Origin: Grammothele lineata
Taxonomy: Eukaryota; Basidiomycota; Agaricomycetes; Polyporales; Polyporaceae
Direction: 5' to 3'
Assembly (NCBI GenBank): GCA_002150815.3
Contig: NDFF03000201.1
Coordinates: forward strand, 1 to 64,000
Length of the DNA stretch: 64,000 nt
Under the pieces are notes generated by a model. That model had not been told where the DNA came from and did not search any database. It was given only the letters and a program-made list of their open reading frames with translations. Of the stretch, positions 55,774 to 64,000 are shown one piece after another (position 1 is the first letter of the stretch; each line of letters opens with the position of its first letter). Both the position numbers and the translations under genes were made by a program.

Positions 55774-57609
55774 TCAATCATCCGAAATCCAATAATCGTT
55801 CTCGCCCTCAACGCGCAAACACTTCGTTTCAAGCTGGAAGTATCTCTTGAGCAAAGAATCCTCCCAAGGATCGACTACTTTCACATGCTCCACATATTCT
55901 TCAAGCACTCTGAGGTCTTGCCATATAGCATCGCTGCTCCATGGGTGGTCTAGACACGCGTAGATTGGGGCCACGACGAAGCGATCAATTGATCCCTCGG
56001 TACCCCCGTATTCGATGCGACTCTTGAACATGCACTTGAACGACTCCACGAGCTCTGAAATACCCTTGGTACCTTCGTTTAGGGGGAAGTTGACGGCGAA
56101 CGCGAAACGGCTGAGCGAGGGACAAGCAAGCTTCTGATAGTGCGTTCCGTTCCGCCTTTTCGCTGTGTACGGGGATAGTCCCTTGCAGATGGCCTTAGCG
56201 GCAGGGACAATGATAGGAATAGCGTCGTCGTGGTCGTCCTCCTCGCGGGTCCATACCGACCGCGGACCAAACTCGAGTGAAAGCGACACCAGACCCCGCG
56301 CGTTCTTGATGAACGCCACGACCTTCTCGGCGCAGGACGGCGGAATGTCAAGGTGGCAATCAATGAGATTGGAGGGAAGGGAGGTGGCCTTGAGAGTGCT
56401 AAGCGTTTTGCAAACCCAGTCTTTGATTCTATCTTGTACCCTACTGTGTGCCCATTGCCCCTCCATCCGAAAGCCCGCATACGAGGGTGCTTGTATGGAC
56501 AGCTCGGCGCTCTCCGGACCGGCTATAATCTCGAGCTGAGTCGTAGTCTTTTCGAACGAGTTGATGTTGAAAAGCGAGTCAAGATGGAGAGTCGGGTAGC
56601 CGAGTCTTATCGTAACAGCGCGGATGACGACGTCTGGAGGCATGTCGAGTGTATCGAGAAGGTAGAATGCCTCATCTCCACATTCACTAAACGCCATGAG
56701 CTTGAGTCGTGGAAGCTTGATGACGTTATGCCATTCATCAGGGTCGTTTAGATCGAGATTGGCGAAGTACCCCTTGATCGATGAGAGATGGCATATCTCG
56801 AGTTGAGGCGAATTTGCCAGGAAAGAGAGAAGATATCGATGAATGAAGAAGTTTATATTACGGGAGAAAGATAGGAATAGATGTGTCAGGTTTGGAAAGT
56901 AGTCGCCGGGGAGCCAACAGGACATTCCGGTGATGGCGAGCGCCCGAAGAGAGTGAGCCTGGTCTTCGAAAAGGTCAATGTAGTAGCATGTGTCGTCCAC
57001 AGGCTCACGTCTGACTGCAGGCTCCGTTTTACTGATTTGAATCGTTAGACATTCGAGAAGGGGCCCAGTGGGGAGGGTGCCGAGCCAATGCGGGGGACCA
57101 AGGCCGTCGCTGCCCTCACCAACCACATCAAGCCTTCGGAGACGCCTCCATGCGGTGGAGAGTGCATCCTGAACCGAAAAGTCCGGGGTGTCTGAATCAT
57201 TGTGCGGACGAGCGTCGAGTGTCAGGGATAGCGGAAACGATTGGGAACGGGTTATGAAAGCGTCGGACCGACCGGGATTACGTGCGTTCATCAGGAAACG
57301 GGTCCACAGGCCAGGAGACCCCAGCGCAATACTCCGCCAGCGCGAGCAGGTGTGCGTTAGCGCGAGAAGGTGGGTGTGCAGATCCGACACAGTCTCCTGG
57401 ATTTTGTAGAAATGGAGATGCTGCGCTCCTGGACCCGCGTCCCGGAATCGAGCTTGAGGCATGAGCGCATTGACGGAGATGTGGAATATGGCCAAGAGAG
57501 TCTCTTCGGGGAGGGACAGGACCGGGGATGAGAGGGAGTTGATCTGAAGGTAGATATCCGATCGCAGGACATCACAGACGGCGAGAAGAGACTTCTCCGT
57601 ATCGCGGAG
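55774..57609 (-). CDS. F-box protein G (subgroup 3), first exon uncertain
   Basis: The main exon (55774-57609, 611 residues plus stop) follows a TTTCGTAG acceptor and opens LRDTEKSLLAVCDVLRSDI. The F-box is near residues 25-60 of this exon (SPVLSLPEETLLAIFHISVN), followed by LTHTCSRWRSIALGSPGLWTRF, LRR-like repeats and the end CLRVEGENDYWISDD. There is no ATG upstream within the exon, so an earlier exon is needed. A candidate at about 57737-57830 (MSCSSSSQAAKLSKAISD, ending at GTAAGATC) is strongly conserved at the window's right edge. Its phase does not fit directly, so a small exon between them may be missing. Confidence 0.8.
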   Translation of the reverse strand, partial: LRDTEKSLLAVCDVLRSDIYLQINSLSSPVLSLPEETLLAIFHISVNALMPQARFRDAGPGAQHLHFYKIQETVSDLHTHLLALTHTCSRWRSIALGSPGLWTRFLMNARNPGRSDAFITRSQSFPLSLTLDARPHNDSDTPDFSVQDALSTAWRRLRRLDVVGEGSDGLGPPHWLGTLPTGPLLECLTIQISKTEPAVRREPVDDTCYYIDLFEDQAHSLRALAITGMSCWLPGDYFPNLTHLFLSFSRNINFFIHRYLLSFLANSPQLEICHLSSIKGYFANLDLNDPDEWHNVIKLPRLKLMAFSECGDEAFYLLDTLDMPPDVVIRAVTIRLGYPTLHLDSLFNINSFEKTTTQLEIIAGPESAELSIQAPSYAGFRMEGQWAHSRVQDRIKDWVCKTLSTLKATSLPSNLIDCHLDIPPSCAEKVVAFIKNARGLVSLSLEFGPRSVWTREEDDHDDAIPIIVPAAKAICKGLSPYTAKRRNGTHYQKLACPSLSRFAFAVNFPLNEGTKGISELVESFKCMFKSRIEYGGTEGSIDRFVVAPIYACLDHPWSSDAIWQDLRVLEEYVEHVKVVDPWEDSLLKRYFQLETKCLRVEGENDYWISDD

Positions 57610-57732
57610 CTACGAAACAGTCAGCACGCGACAACGTTTGGACTAGCGCCACTCGATACGAACCTCCTCTACACTGTCATATGATGCAGGTCAGAAGAGC
57701 GCGAGTAAAGAATCCGCGCGATGAGATCTTAC

Positions 57733-58010
57733 CTGAGCTCACCGGATCGCAGACATTCTTGCCCCTGGATTCTCAAATCCGAGATCGCCTTCGAGAGCTT
57801 GGCAGCCTGCGAGCTCGACGAACAAGACATAGAGAGGGTATTGTGGATAGGAGTTGATTGCTGCAGAATGCCTTCGAGAACGACAGCGAGCTGTGCAAAG
57901 CCCCGGCGGGGAGTCGATCGCGGAACGCACAGCGATCATATCTGTTGGTGTCTGTTTGGTCTTCGTTCACCGCCTGCGCACGCGTCGAACACGTTAAAAG
58001 CACGAGTGGG
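57733..58010. repeat. Inverted duplication of an F-box first exon and its upstream region
   Basis: About 57760-58010 matches, in reverse orientation, about 63745-64000 at the right edge, with high identity through the MSCSSSSQAAKLSKAI-coding exon and about 150 bp upstream. The match runs off the window. Confidence 0.8.
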
Positions 58011-58320
58011 GACTTTGGTATGCGTGTTAAATAAATACACGGTGCTATTGGAGCTAGTGCACAACAGTTTCGAGAACGACGGCGGTATCAGCGTACAACC
58101 CCAGACCAGAACGTACAGGCATAACTGCGTTACACAGTGTCGGTGACGCGCGCAAGTCGTGCCCCTGAATCCAGATATCGACAGCCCAATCTCAGCTAAA
58201 CACAGGGCGTAGCTAAGAGGCTCCCAGACAACGGACGATCCGCGAGCCTTGAACACCGTGTCATAGACATCGCGCAAGAGGGCGTCACACCATGTAAATG
58301 ACGCTGACACCAAATCTCAC

Positions 58321-60419
58321 CTACAAAGCCCTCTGTTCGGGTGCCAGCGTCCAATACCTCTCCTCGTCCTCTACCCGCCACGTATCCCGTGCCTCGAACT
58401 CAAGAAATAATGCCTCCTCCGACTCTAACACTGTCAGCTCCTCGACGTACTGCGCAAGCACTGTCAACAAGAGGCTGACGTTCGCTCCTCCCGTCTTCTC
58501 GAGGGACTCCGACGAGTGCTGCGTCTCGAGTGGCGTCGGTTTCACCCTCAAGCTCCCGATAGACATCCCAGCACGCGCACGAGCCGTGAGCATCTGCTCG
58601 AGCGGCCCCGTCTCGCCCACGAGCTGCTGTACTCCCCTCCTCGCCACTTCGAGGGGAAGCTCGAACCCAATCGCGAGCGCGCACAGGACCGGGCACGCAA
58701 CGGTCACGCCCTCGCTTCGCATACCAGCTTCAGGGGGCGTCAGCGTCCCACACAGAGTCGTCGCCGCGCCCACCGTCGCCTCGAGCGCGTGCTCGGCCGT
58801 GTCCATCCTCGTCCCTAGCGTGAGCGCGAGGCTTTCCAGATGTGGCGTCGCCGTCAGGAACTCCGCAAGCGCCGTGCCCTCCGCGATCGGGAAGTGGAAG
58901 GTGCACGTTGTGAGGTGCGCAGGGAGGGCGGTCGCGCAGAGGCGCGCGAGCGTGTCGTCGAACCACGGTTCCGCGACCGCGGCGGTGTCGAGTATGCCTT
59001 GCAACCAGAAGCCTCCCGAGTCTCCAGGGGAAGGCTGGACGGCGACGTGTAACCTGTGGTTGTACGACGGCTCGGGGTATGTCGCAGGGTAGGCCCTGAT
59101 GTCGAGCTCGGTCGCGTGGTGCTCGAGTGCGTTCGCACCGAACAGGGGTGGGGGTCCCACGTCCGTGCTTCCGTACACCCTCATCTTCTTCGCGCGGACG
59201 AGCGCGTCCGGGGGGAACGTGAGCCCATGTAAGACGAAGAGGACCTCGTCCGTGCACCGCGCGACAACCATGAGTCGGAGGTGCGGAAGCGAGACTGGGG
59301 CTCCCCACGCTTCCGTGTCGAACTCGCCGTCCTCTCCAAGTTGGACGTTGCATTTGAGATCGGAAAGGTGGCAGATCTGGAGATGGGGAGTGTGGGCGAA
59401 GAAAAGGAGGAGGTCGCGGTAGATGAGGAAGTTCAAGTTTCTGTCGAACGACAGGAAGAGATGCGTCAAGCGCGGGAAACGGTCGTCGGGGAGCCAGGCG
59501 GTGATCCCAGTGATGGCAAGTGCTTGTAAGGAGCAGGGAGTGGCCGAGGCGTTGCCGGAAAGGCGCACTTTCGTCGCCTCAACCTGGGATTCGCTCATGT
59601 ACATGTTCAGCCCGAAGTTGAGCGTGAAACATTCGACGCCCGCGCTGGGCAGTACCCCGTCGAGCCAGGGCGGGGGGTCGTAGACGTGGCGAGCCCATAT
59701 CGACTCAGAGATAGTCAAATCGTCGAAGATGTCGAGCCTGCGCGGATTCAACTCATTCAGAACGCTGCGATCGTCGAGGACGCTTCGTCCCCCGGTGACG
59801 TTCCACGCCCAGGACAAGTCCCGATTCTCGACGAGGAGGGACACCGGGAAGGGGCGAGCGCGGGATATGAAGGCGGCGAGCTGCTCGGGATGATGGCAGT
59901 CTATACGCGTCCATAGCTCAGGGCAGCCCAGTGCGATGCTGCGCCACAGCCTGCAGACGTGAGTCAACGCGAGGACGGGCGCAGTGTCGACCCTGGTCGT
60001 CGGGAGGTCCCTCGCGGATCGTCCCACGGGAATATTGATGGCCACAGCAGAGTCGACGGCATATCTGAAGATAAGCATGAGAATCTCAGGAGGAAGTGCA
60101 AGGACGGGTGCTTCGTGGAGGTCTTGAACACGACCGTGGAAGTCGTCCAAGGAGATCCTCTTGAGCGTGCCTAACAACCCTTCCCCGCGCTCGAACTACA
60201 CGATTGCGAGTCAAGATTAGCCCTACAACAGGAGCTTCAGAGAGCCGGTCTCGACGAACCTCAGGAAGGCTACGAAGTAAAGACAGTCAGAGGAAGCCCA
60301 AGCAACAGAAAGTGTCGAAGCACTTACACGAGCTCCGTGCTTAACGGCTGGGGTTGGACACCAGCGTCCGCAGGCAGCGCTGGCTCCTGGGCGAGATGCG
60401 AATTCTGAGTATCGGACAT
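58321..60419 (-). CDS. F-box protein H (subgroup 3)
   Basis: The main exon 58321-60195 is long and open. The F-box lies in LHEAPVLALPPEILMLIFRY, then LTHVCRLWRSIALGCPELWTRID, LRR-like blocks (LQALAITGITAWLP, FPRLTHLFLSFDRN, LQICHLSDLKC) and the end WRVEDEERYWTLAPEQRAL. The exon has no ATG upstream of the F-box. A 5' model that keeps frame uses exon 60328-60419 (MSDTQNSHLAQEPALPADAG, donor GTAAGT), a 10-bp microexon 60260-60269, then the acceptor GTGTAG. That gives 658 residues. The microexon is the weak point; the main exon is firm. Confidence 0.8.
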
Positions 60420-60819
60420 CCTGTGATGAGCAATGAACAATGGCCGGGGACGTTGAGCAAAGAAACAAACCGTCGTCGAAGGGCTCATCGGATGAGATCG
60501 TTGATAGCATCACAGCCGCAGCCTGTTTGTTTTCCTCTGTTTGGCCATACGTCAATCGCTGGGCACAAGTCAGACGCCAGTTTTCATGAGTTCTACGTAC
60601 GGGTATAGAGGCACGTAGGCGTATGCGCAATGTATACTAGAGAACGGGAGCAGCATCGAAAGGCCCGCTACTAAGTGAAGAGCGGCTACGGCTAGGTAGC
60701 GGGGTGGTATGCGCAGTGCGATTGAGATCGGTCCGTCTTCCTATAGTCACGCAGCGAGACCCGCTCGTATCGGGCCGGCGGAAGCACTGAGAGAGAGTCC
60801 GCGAAGACCGCTGGGCGGC

Positions 60820-62261
60820 GTGCGCACTCACGATGTCAATGAGATCGCGCGTCTCGCCGTCTGCGAGAACGCCGGTGATGGATTGGGAGAAGTCACCGTG
60901 GTGGAGGAGCTGCTGTGAACGCGAGAGTACGACGGAGGTGAGTCAAGGGGACGCGTGCGTAAGAGGGGAAGGGGAGGGAGACGACGTGGGGAGGGAGGAG
61001 GAATAGGCGTACCAAGATGAGCGGAATCGAGCGTAGCTTGACAATGAACTGGGACAAGACGTAGCGCGGGCGATCAGAACGCAGTAGCATGCGCGAACCG
61101 GAAAGTTCACTCACGTTCGTCGCCCGCACGTTCACCGCATCCTCCACACCCCACATACCTCCCCAACGCCCGCCCGCCCGCCTAGCAAGCCCTCCTGCCC
61201 ATACTCGTTAACGACGCGTGTGATCTCCTCGGGTACGTGCGCGTTCGCGCATAAAGCCCAGTTCAGTAGGCGGTCGAGCTCGAGCAGCTCTCCGCGCGCG
61301 GGCGGTGGTTCGGGGCCATCGTCTCCAGGAGCGTGAGGGCTTGAACGATGGGGATGGTGTCGTGGACGTGTATTTGGAGGGTGGTGGTTATTGTCTGAGA
61401 GGTGGGCCAGCCACGCTGGGAGAGAGCGGGGGCGGTGGAAGGGGGAGGGACGGGGAACGATCGCGGATAAGAACGTACGTTAAACGCCTTCGCAGCCGTT
61501 GCTCGTCGTCTGAGAGATGAGCGGACGGACGTCAGCTACGTTTGGGTAGAGCGGGGCCGGGGGGAAGGGAGAGGGACGGGAAACGGTCGCGAATAAGGCG
61601 TCGAACGTACGTTAAAAGCCTGAACAACATTCGCCCACGCGCCCTGCGCGTTCGGAATCCCCAACGCGTCGTCCTCCCCAATCGCGCGTGCGGCGCGCGA
61701 CGGCTCAGCGCTCGGGCGCGACCATAGCAAGTTGCTCGACGGTGTCGTTGAAGGGGCGTCGATTTTGGCTTTCTGCAGGAGGTCGCGGCGCACGAGGACT
61801 GCGCATACGCTGTGGACGTCTTGCATTTGGGAATTGAGCAAAACGAGCAAAGGAGGAGCCGGCGTAGGGGAGACGGCAGCGGCAGCTGAGGACGCAGAGG
61901 AGACGGGTGGATTCAAGAAATGGATCAGCCGGGTGCTTGAGGCGTTGGCTGCAGGCGACGAAACCGCAGACGGCAGCGGAGTGTCGGTACCGGTATCGGG
62001 AGAAGTGTTCGCGTTCGCGGCGAGGAGCGCGCCGAGAGTTTCCTCCGAGGTGTACATGCGGCGAGGATGACCTCGATCTATGAATCGGACAGGCCCATGC
62101 ATGGTGCTTGGGCAAGGGCATCGAGAGGGTGGCACCGGACTCGCAGGCGGAGAGAAGGACGGAGAGGCGGGCGATGAAGCTTTGAAGGGGCGTCCGTCGG
62201 TGGGCATGGATGGGGCGAGACGCGGGAGAGGTGTGCGAGACAGAGACTCACGACGAGACAC
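60820..62261 (-). CDS. Uncharacterised multi-exon gene
   Basis: Several minus-strand exons with good splice sites: about 61613-62261 (Ser/Pro/Ala-rich, ending GAWANVVQAFN before GTACGTTC), about 61480-61536 (LTSVRSSLRRRATAAKAFN before GTACGTTC), about 61180-61400 (TITTTLQIHVHDTIPIVQAL, or a second frame with ELLELDRLLNWALCANAHVP), about 61010-61045 (FIVKLRSIPLIL) and about 60831-60912 (QLLHHGDFSQSITGVLADGE). The helical, repeat-like C-terminal half suggests an armadillo/VHS-like solenoid, but I do not recognise the family. Exon borders near 61150-61200 are unresolved and the stop was not found with certainty; the 3' end may run to about 60640. Confidence 0.45.
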
Positions 62262-63399
62262 CCGCGGGGTGTTCGCTCAGACTCGCCGAGCAGGGAGCCT
62301 GCGCGTGATGTCATCGCACTATCAGCCGGGTCGCAGCATCTGTACTAGTACGTGCTCTAGCTAAATATGAGAAGCGAGGTAACGCGAAGGTAATGGATCG
62401 CCCTGAAGAGTCTTCGCGGAATTTTGGTGTCCGTACAGTGTCGAAGGGCATTGCCAGTGCGTGTCCGCAAGCGTCTAGCGTGCTGACAGGCAGAACGGGG
62501 CGAAGATAGACCCGGCGGACACAGACAGGTTCCAGAGGCCAAGGACGTAGGCGTTGAAGGAAGGGTCCAAGCCCCAGCGAACTCGGCGTTCGTGCGACGT
62601 TCGAGCGCGATTCCGAGCGAGCTCTCTATAGTGTTTGGCAGTATTTGGTCTGTGGCTCTCTGCCGGCTTCACTCGGACCGGGGGGTCCCTCGCTCTCGCC
62701 TGTTGCTCTGCCCGTCTCCCTTGGGCTGCTGCGACCCGCGACTCAGTCTCATCTAGCCCTCAGATCTTATGCACATGTCTCAATTCTGGCCCTCCTGTTC
62801 CTCTGCTGCAGCTTCAATCCATCTTACTCCCACAGTCCCTTCTGATCCGCACTTGCTGGACCTCGTTACCTCAAACAATTCACTGGGAGTGCGTGAACCT
62901 AAATCCTCCGAGAACTCACTGTGATACTGAGACGGTCCGACCGTGCTGGCCCTACGTGAGCGATACCTTGATGAGCAACCGAGCTCGCCATCGAAAACGC
63001 TACCAAATGACTTGAAACATAAGCCCCCGGATCTATGAGTGGCGAGAGGCATTTCGCCGAGAGCGTCGGGTAGGGACACAAGCAAAGACGAGACTCGGAC
63101 TCGCAACGGGCGCCGCGCTGGTGAGGATCACTGAAAGCTTCTTGACTCCTTCAATCCTCATTGAGCCTCCCCTTTCCCTTGCAAATATCCTCAACTTGAA
63201 GATCTCCAAGCGGCCGATACGTCTCTCTGGATATACGACGACGACAAGCATGATTCGAGCCGCCCAGTGGCCAGCCCCGATCTGCGCGACCGTGCGCACG
63301 CTCTCCACAATCGTGCGTGGAGCAATCGCCTCGTTTTGATCGTTTCATGGAACGGGTGTGCGATGCTGATGAATGCTGAATCTACCGTCTGGCGTTCTG
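62262..63399. other. Stretch without supported gene
   Basis: Short frames only. A minus-strand fragment at 62475-62600 (GLDPSFNAYVLGLWNLSVSA) has coding-like composition but no neighbouring exons. No repeat of the named families is seen. Confidence 0.4.
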
Positions 63400-63693
63400 C
63401 TTCGTGCTAGCCTAGGCTTCCGCCTCCTCGCCCGGCGCCCCAGCTTACTCTCCCGACTTCGGCGGACTCCTCACGACCGTGCATGCAGCGCGGGCCTGAG
63501 GACGGGGCGGAAGAGTGGGATGCGTGGGATGCGTGGGTACGCGAGCCGTCCGAGGAAGCTAGGGTTGTGGACTATGTCGGTATGTTCCAGTTCCGCTAGG
63601 CCTGACGAGGATTTGCTAGGAGCAGGTCCACGGGAGGAAGACTGGTATGTCGAAAGCGAGGAGAAGTATTGGGGTTGCAAGTGGTTGAGGTGA
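63400..63693 (+). pseudogene. C-terminal relic of a subgroup-1 F-box gene
   Basis: The frame ends DEDLLGAGPREEDWYVES then EEKYWGCKWLR and a stop at 63693. This is nearly the same as the C-terminus of gene F (GPREEDWYVEG ... WSCEWLR) but on the plus strand. The upstream sequence does not continue the F-box/LRR body, so only the 3' end was copied or has survived. Confidence 0.8.
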
Positions 63694-63934
63694 AGAGGTA
63701 CGGGGCAAATTCGGTTGCGATCACGATGTAATGCACTATGTATCATCCTGGCGCGTAACCCGTACTTTGAACGTGTTCGACGCGTGCGCAAACGTTGAAC
63801 GAAGATTCAATACACACCAATAGATATGATCGCTGTCCATTCTGCGATCAACTCCCCGCCGGGGCTTTGCACAGCTCGCTGTCATTCTCGAAGGCGTTCT
63901 GCAGCAATCCACTCCCATCCACAGTATCCTCTCT

Positions 63935-64000
63935 ATGTCCTGTTCATCAAGCTCGCAGGCTGCCAAGCTCTCGAAGGCGATCTCTGATTTGAGAATCCAG
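63935..64000 (+). CDS. First exon of a further F-box gene (cut by window)
   Basis: ATG 63935 opens MSCSSSSQAAKLSKAISDL, the same first exon proposed for gene G on the minus strand at about 57830, with matching upstream sequence. The gene continues beyond the window. Its F-box identity is inferred from the paralogy only. Confidence 0.55.
   Translation, partial: MSCSSSSQAAKLSKAISDLRIQ

Overview
The window reads as nuclear DNA of an agaricomycete (mushroom-forming, probably polypore-type) basidiomycete. Coding stretches are GC-rich and cut by many 45-75 bp GT-AG introns. It carries a STE3-type pheromone receptor, a secreted GH28 rhamnogalacturonan hydrolase and a large expansion of F-box proteins. 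Intron-exon models were built by hand; those called with confidence keep reading frame across every junction.

Region 1 (1-15 kb) is a five-gene island of unrecognised genes. A 1589-residue protein on the minus strand (1299-7544) has a ParB/Srx-like segment. It is followed by an OB-fold protein with some resemblance to STN1 (8440-10695, +), an unknown protein (11088-12535, +), a 140-residue protein (12945-13423, -) and a 237-residue protein with a repeated VVNPDG motif (13804-14732, +). A family of 28-bp near-perfect palindromes (arms CTGTATGCGC / GCGCATACAG) occurs in six clusters. Four clusters lie between or after the genes and two lie inside introns of the ParB-like gene. Two clusters are regularly spaced, at 36 bp and about 47 bp. 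The combination of palindromes, ParB-like protein and OB-fold protein is the best candidate here for an undescribed system. That link is inference.

Region 2 (15.7-29 kb) holds an intact STE3-like receptor gene (27241-28905, -) and a 5'-truncated inverted copy (15727-16907, +). Between them lie a large SH3-TBC RabGAP-like gene (17656-23492, -), a doubtful small locus (23836-24691) and the rhamnogalacturonan hydrolase (24936-26872, +). No convincing lipopeptide pheromone precursor was found near the receptors, so this is a receptor locus but not proven to be a mating-type locus.

Region 3 (31-64 kb) is an F-box array with seven intact or nearly intact genes, three relics and the first exon of a further copy at the right edge. 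The copies fall into three subgroups by N- and C-terminal signatures. The long intergenic stretches hold decayed exon blocks of a second repeated family, a GC-rich dispersed element and a 390-bp MITE with 25-bp terminal inverted repeats flanked by TA. An uncharacterised multi-exon gene lies at about 60.8-62.3 kb on the minus strand.
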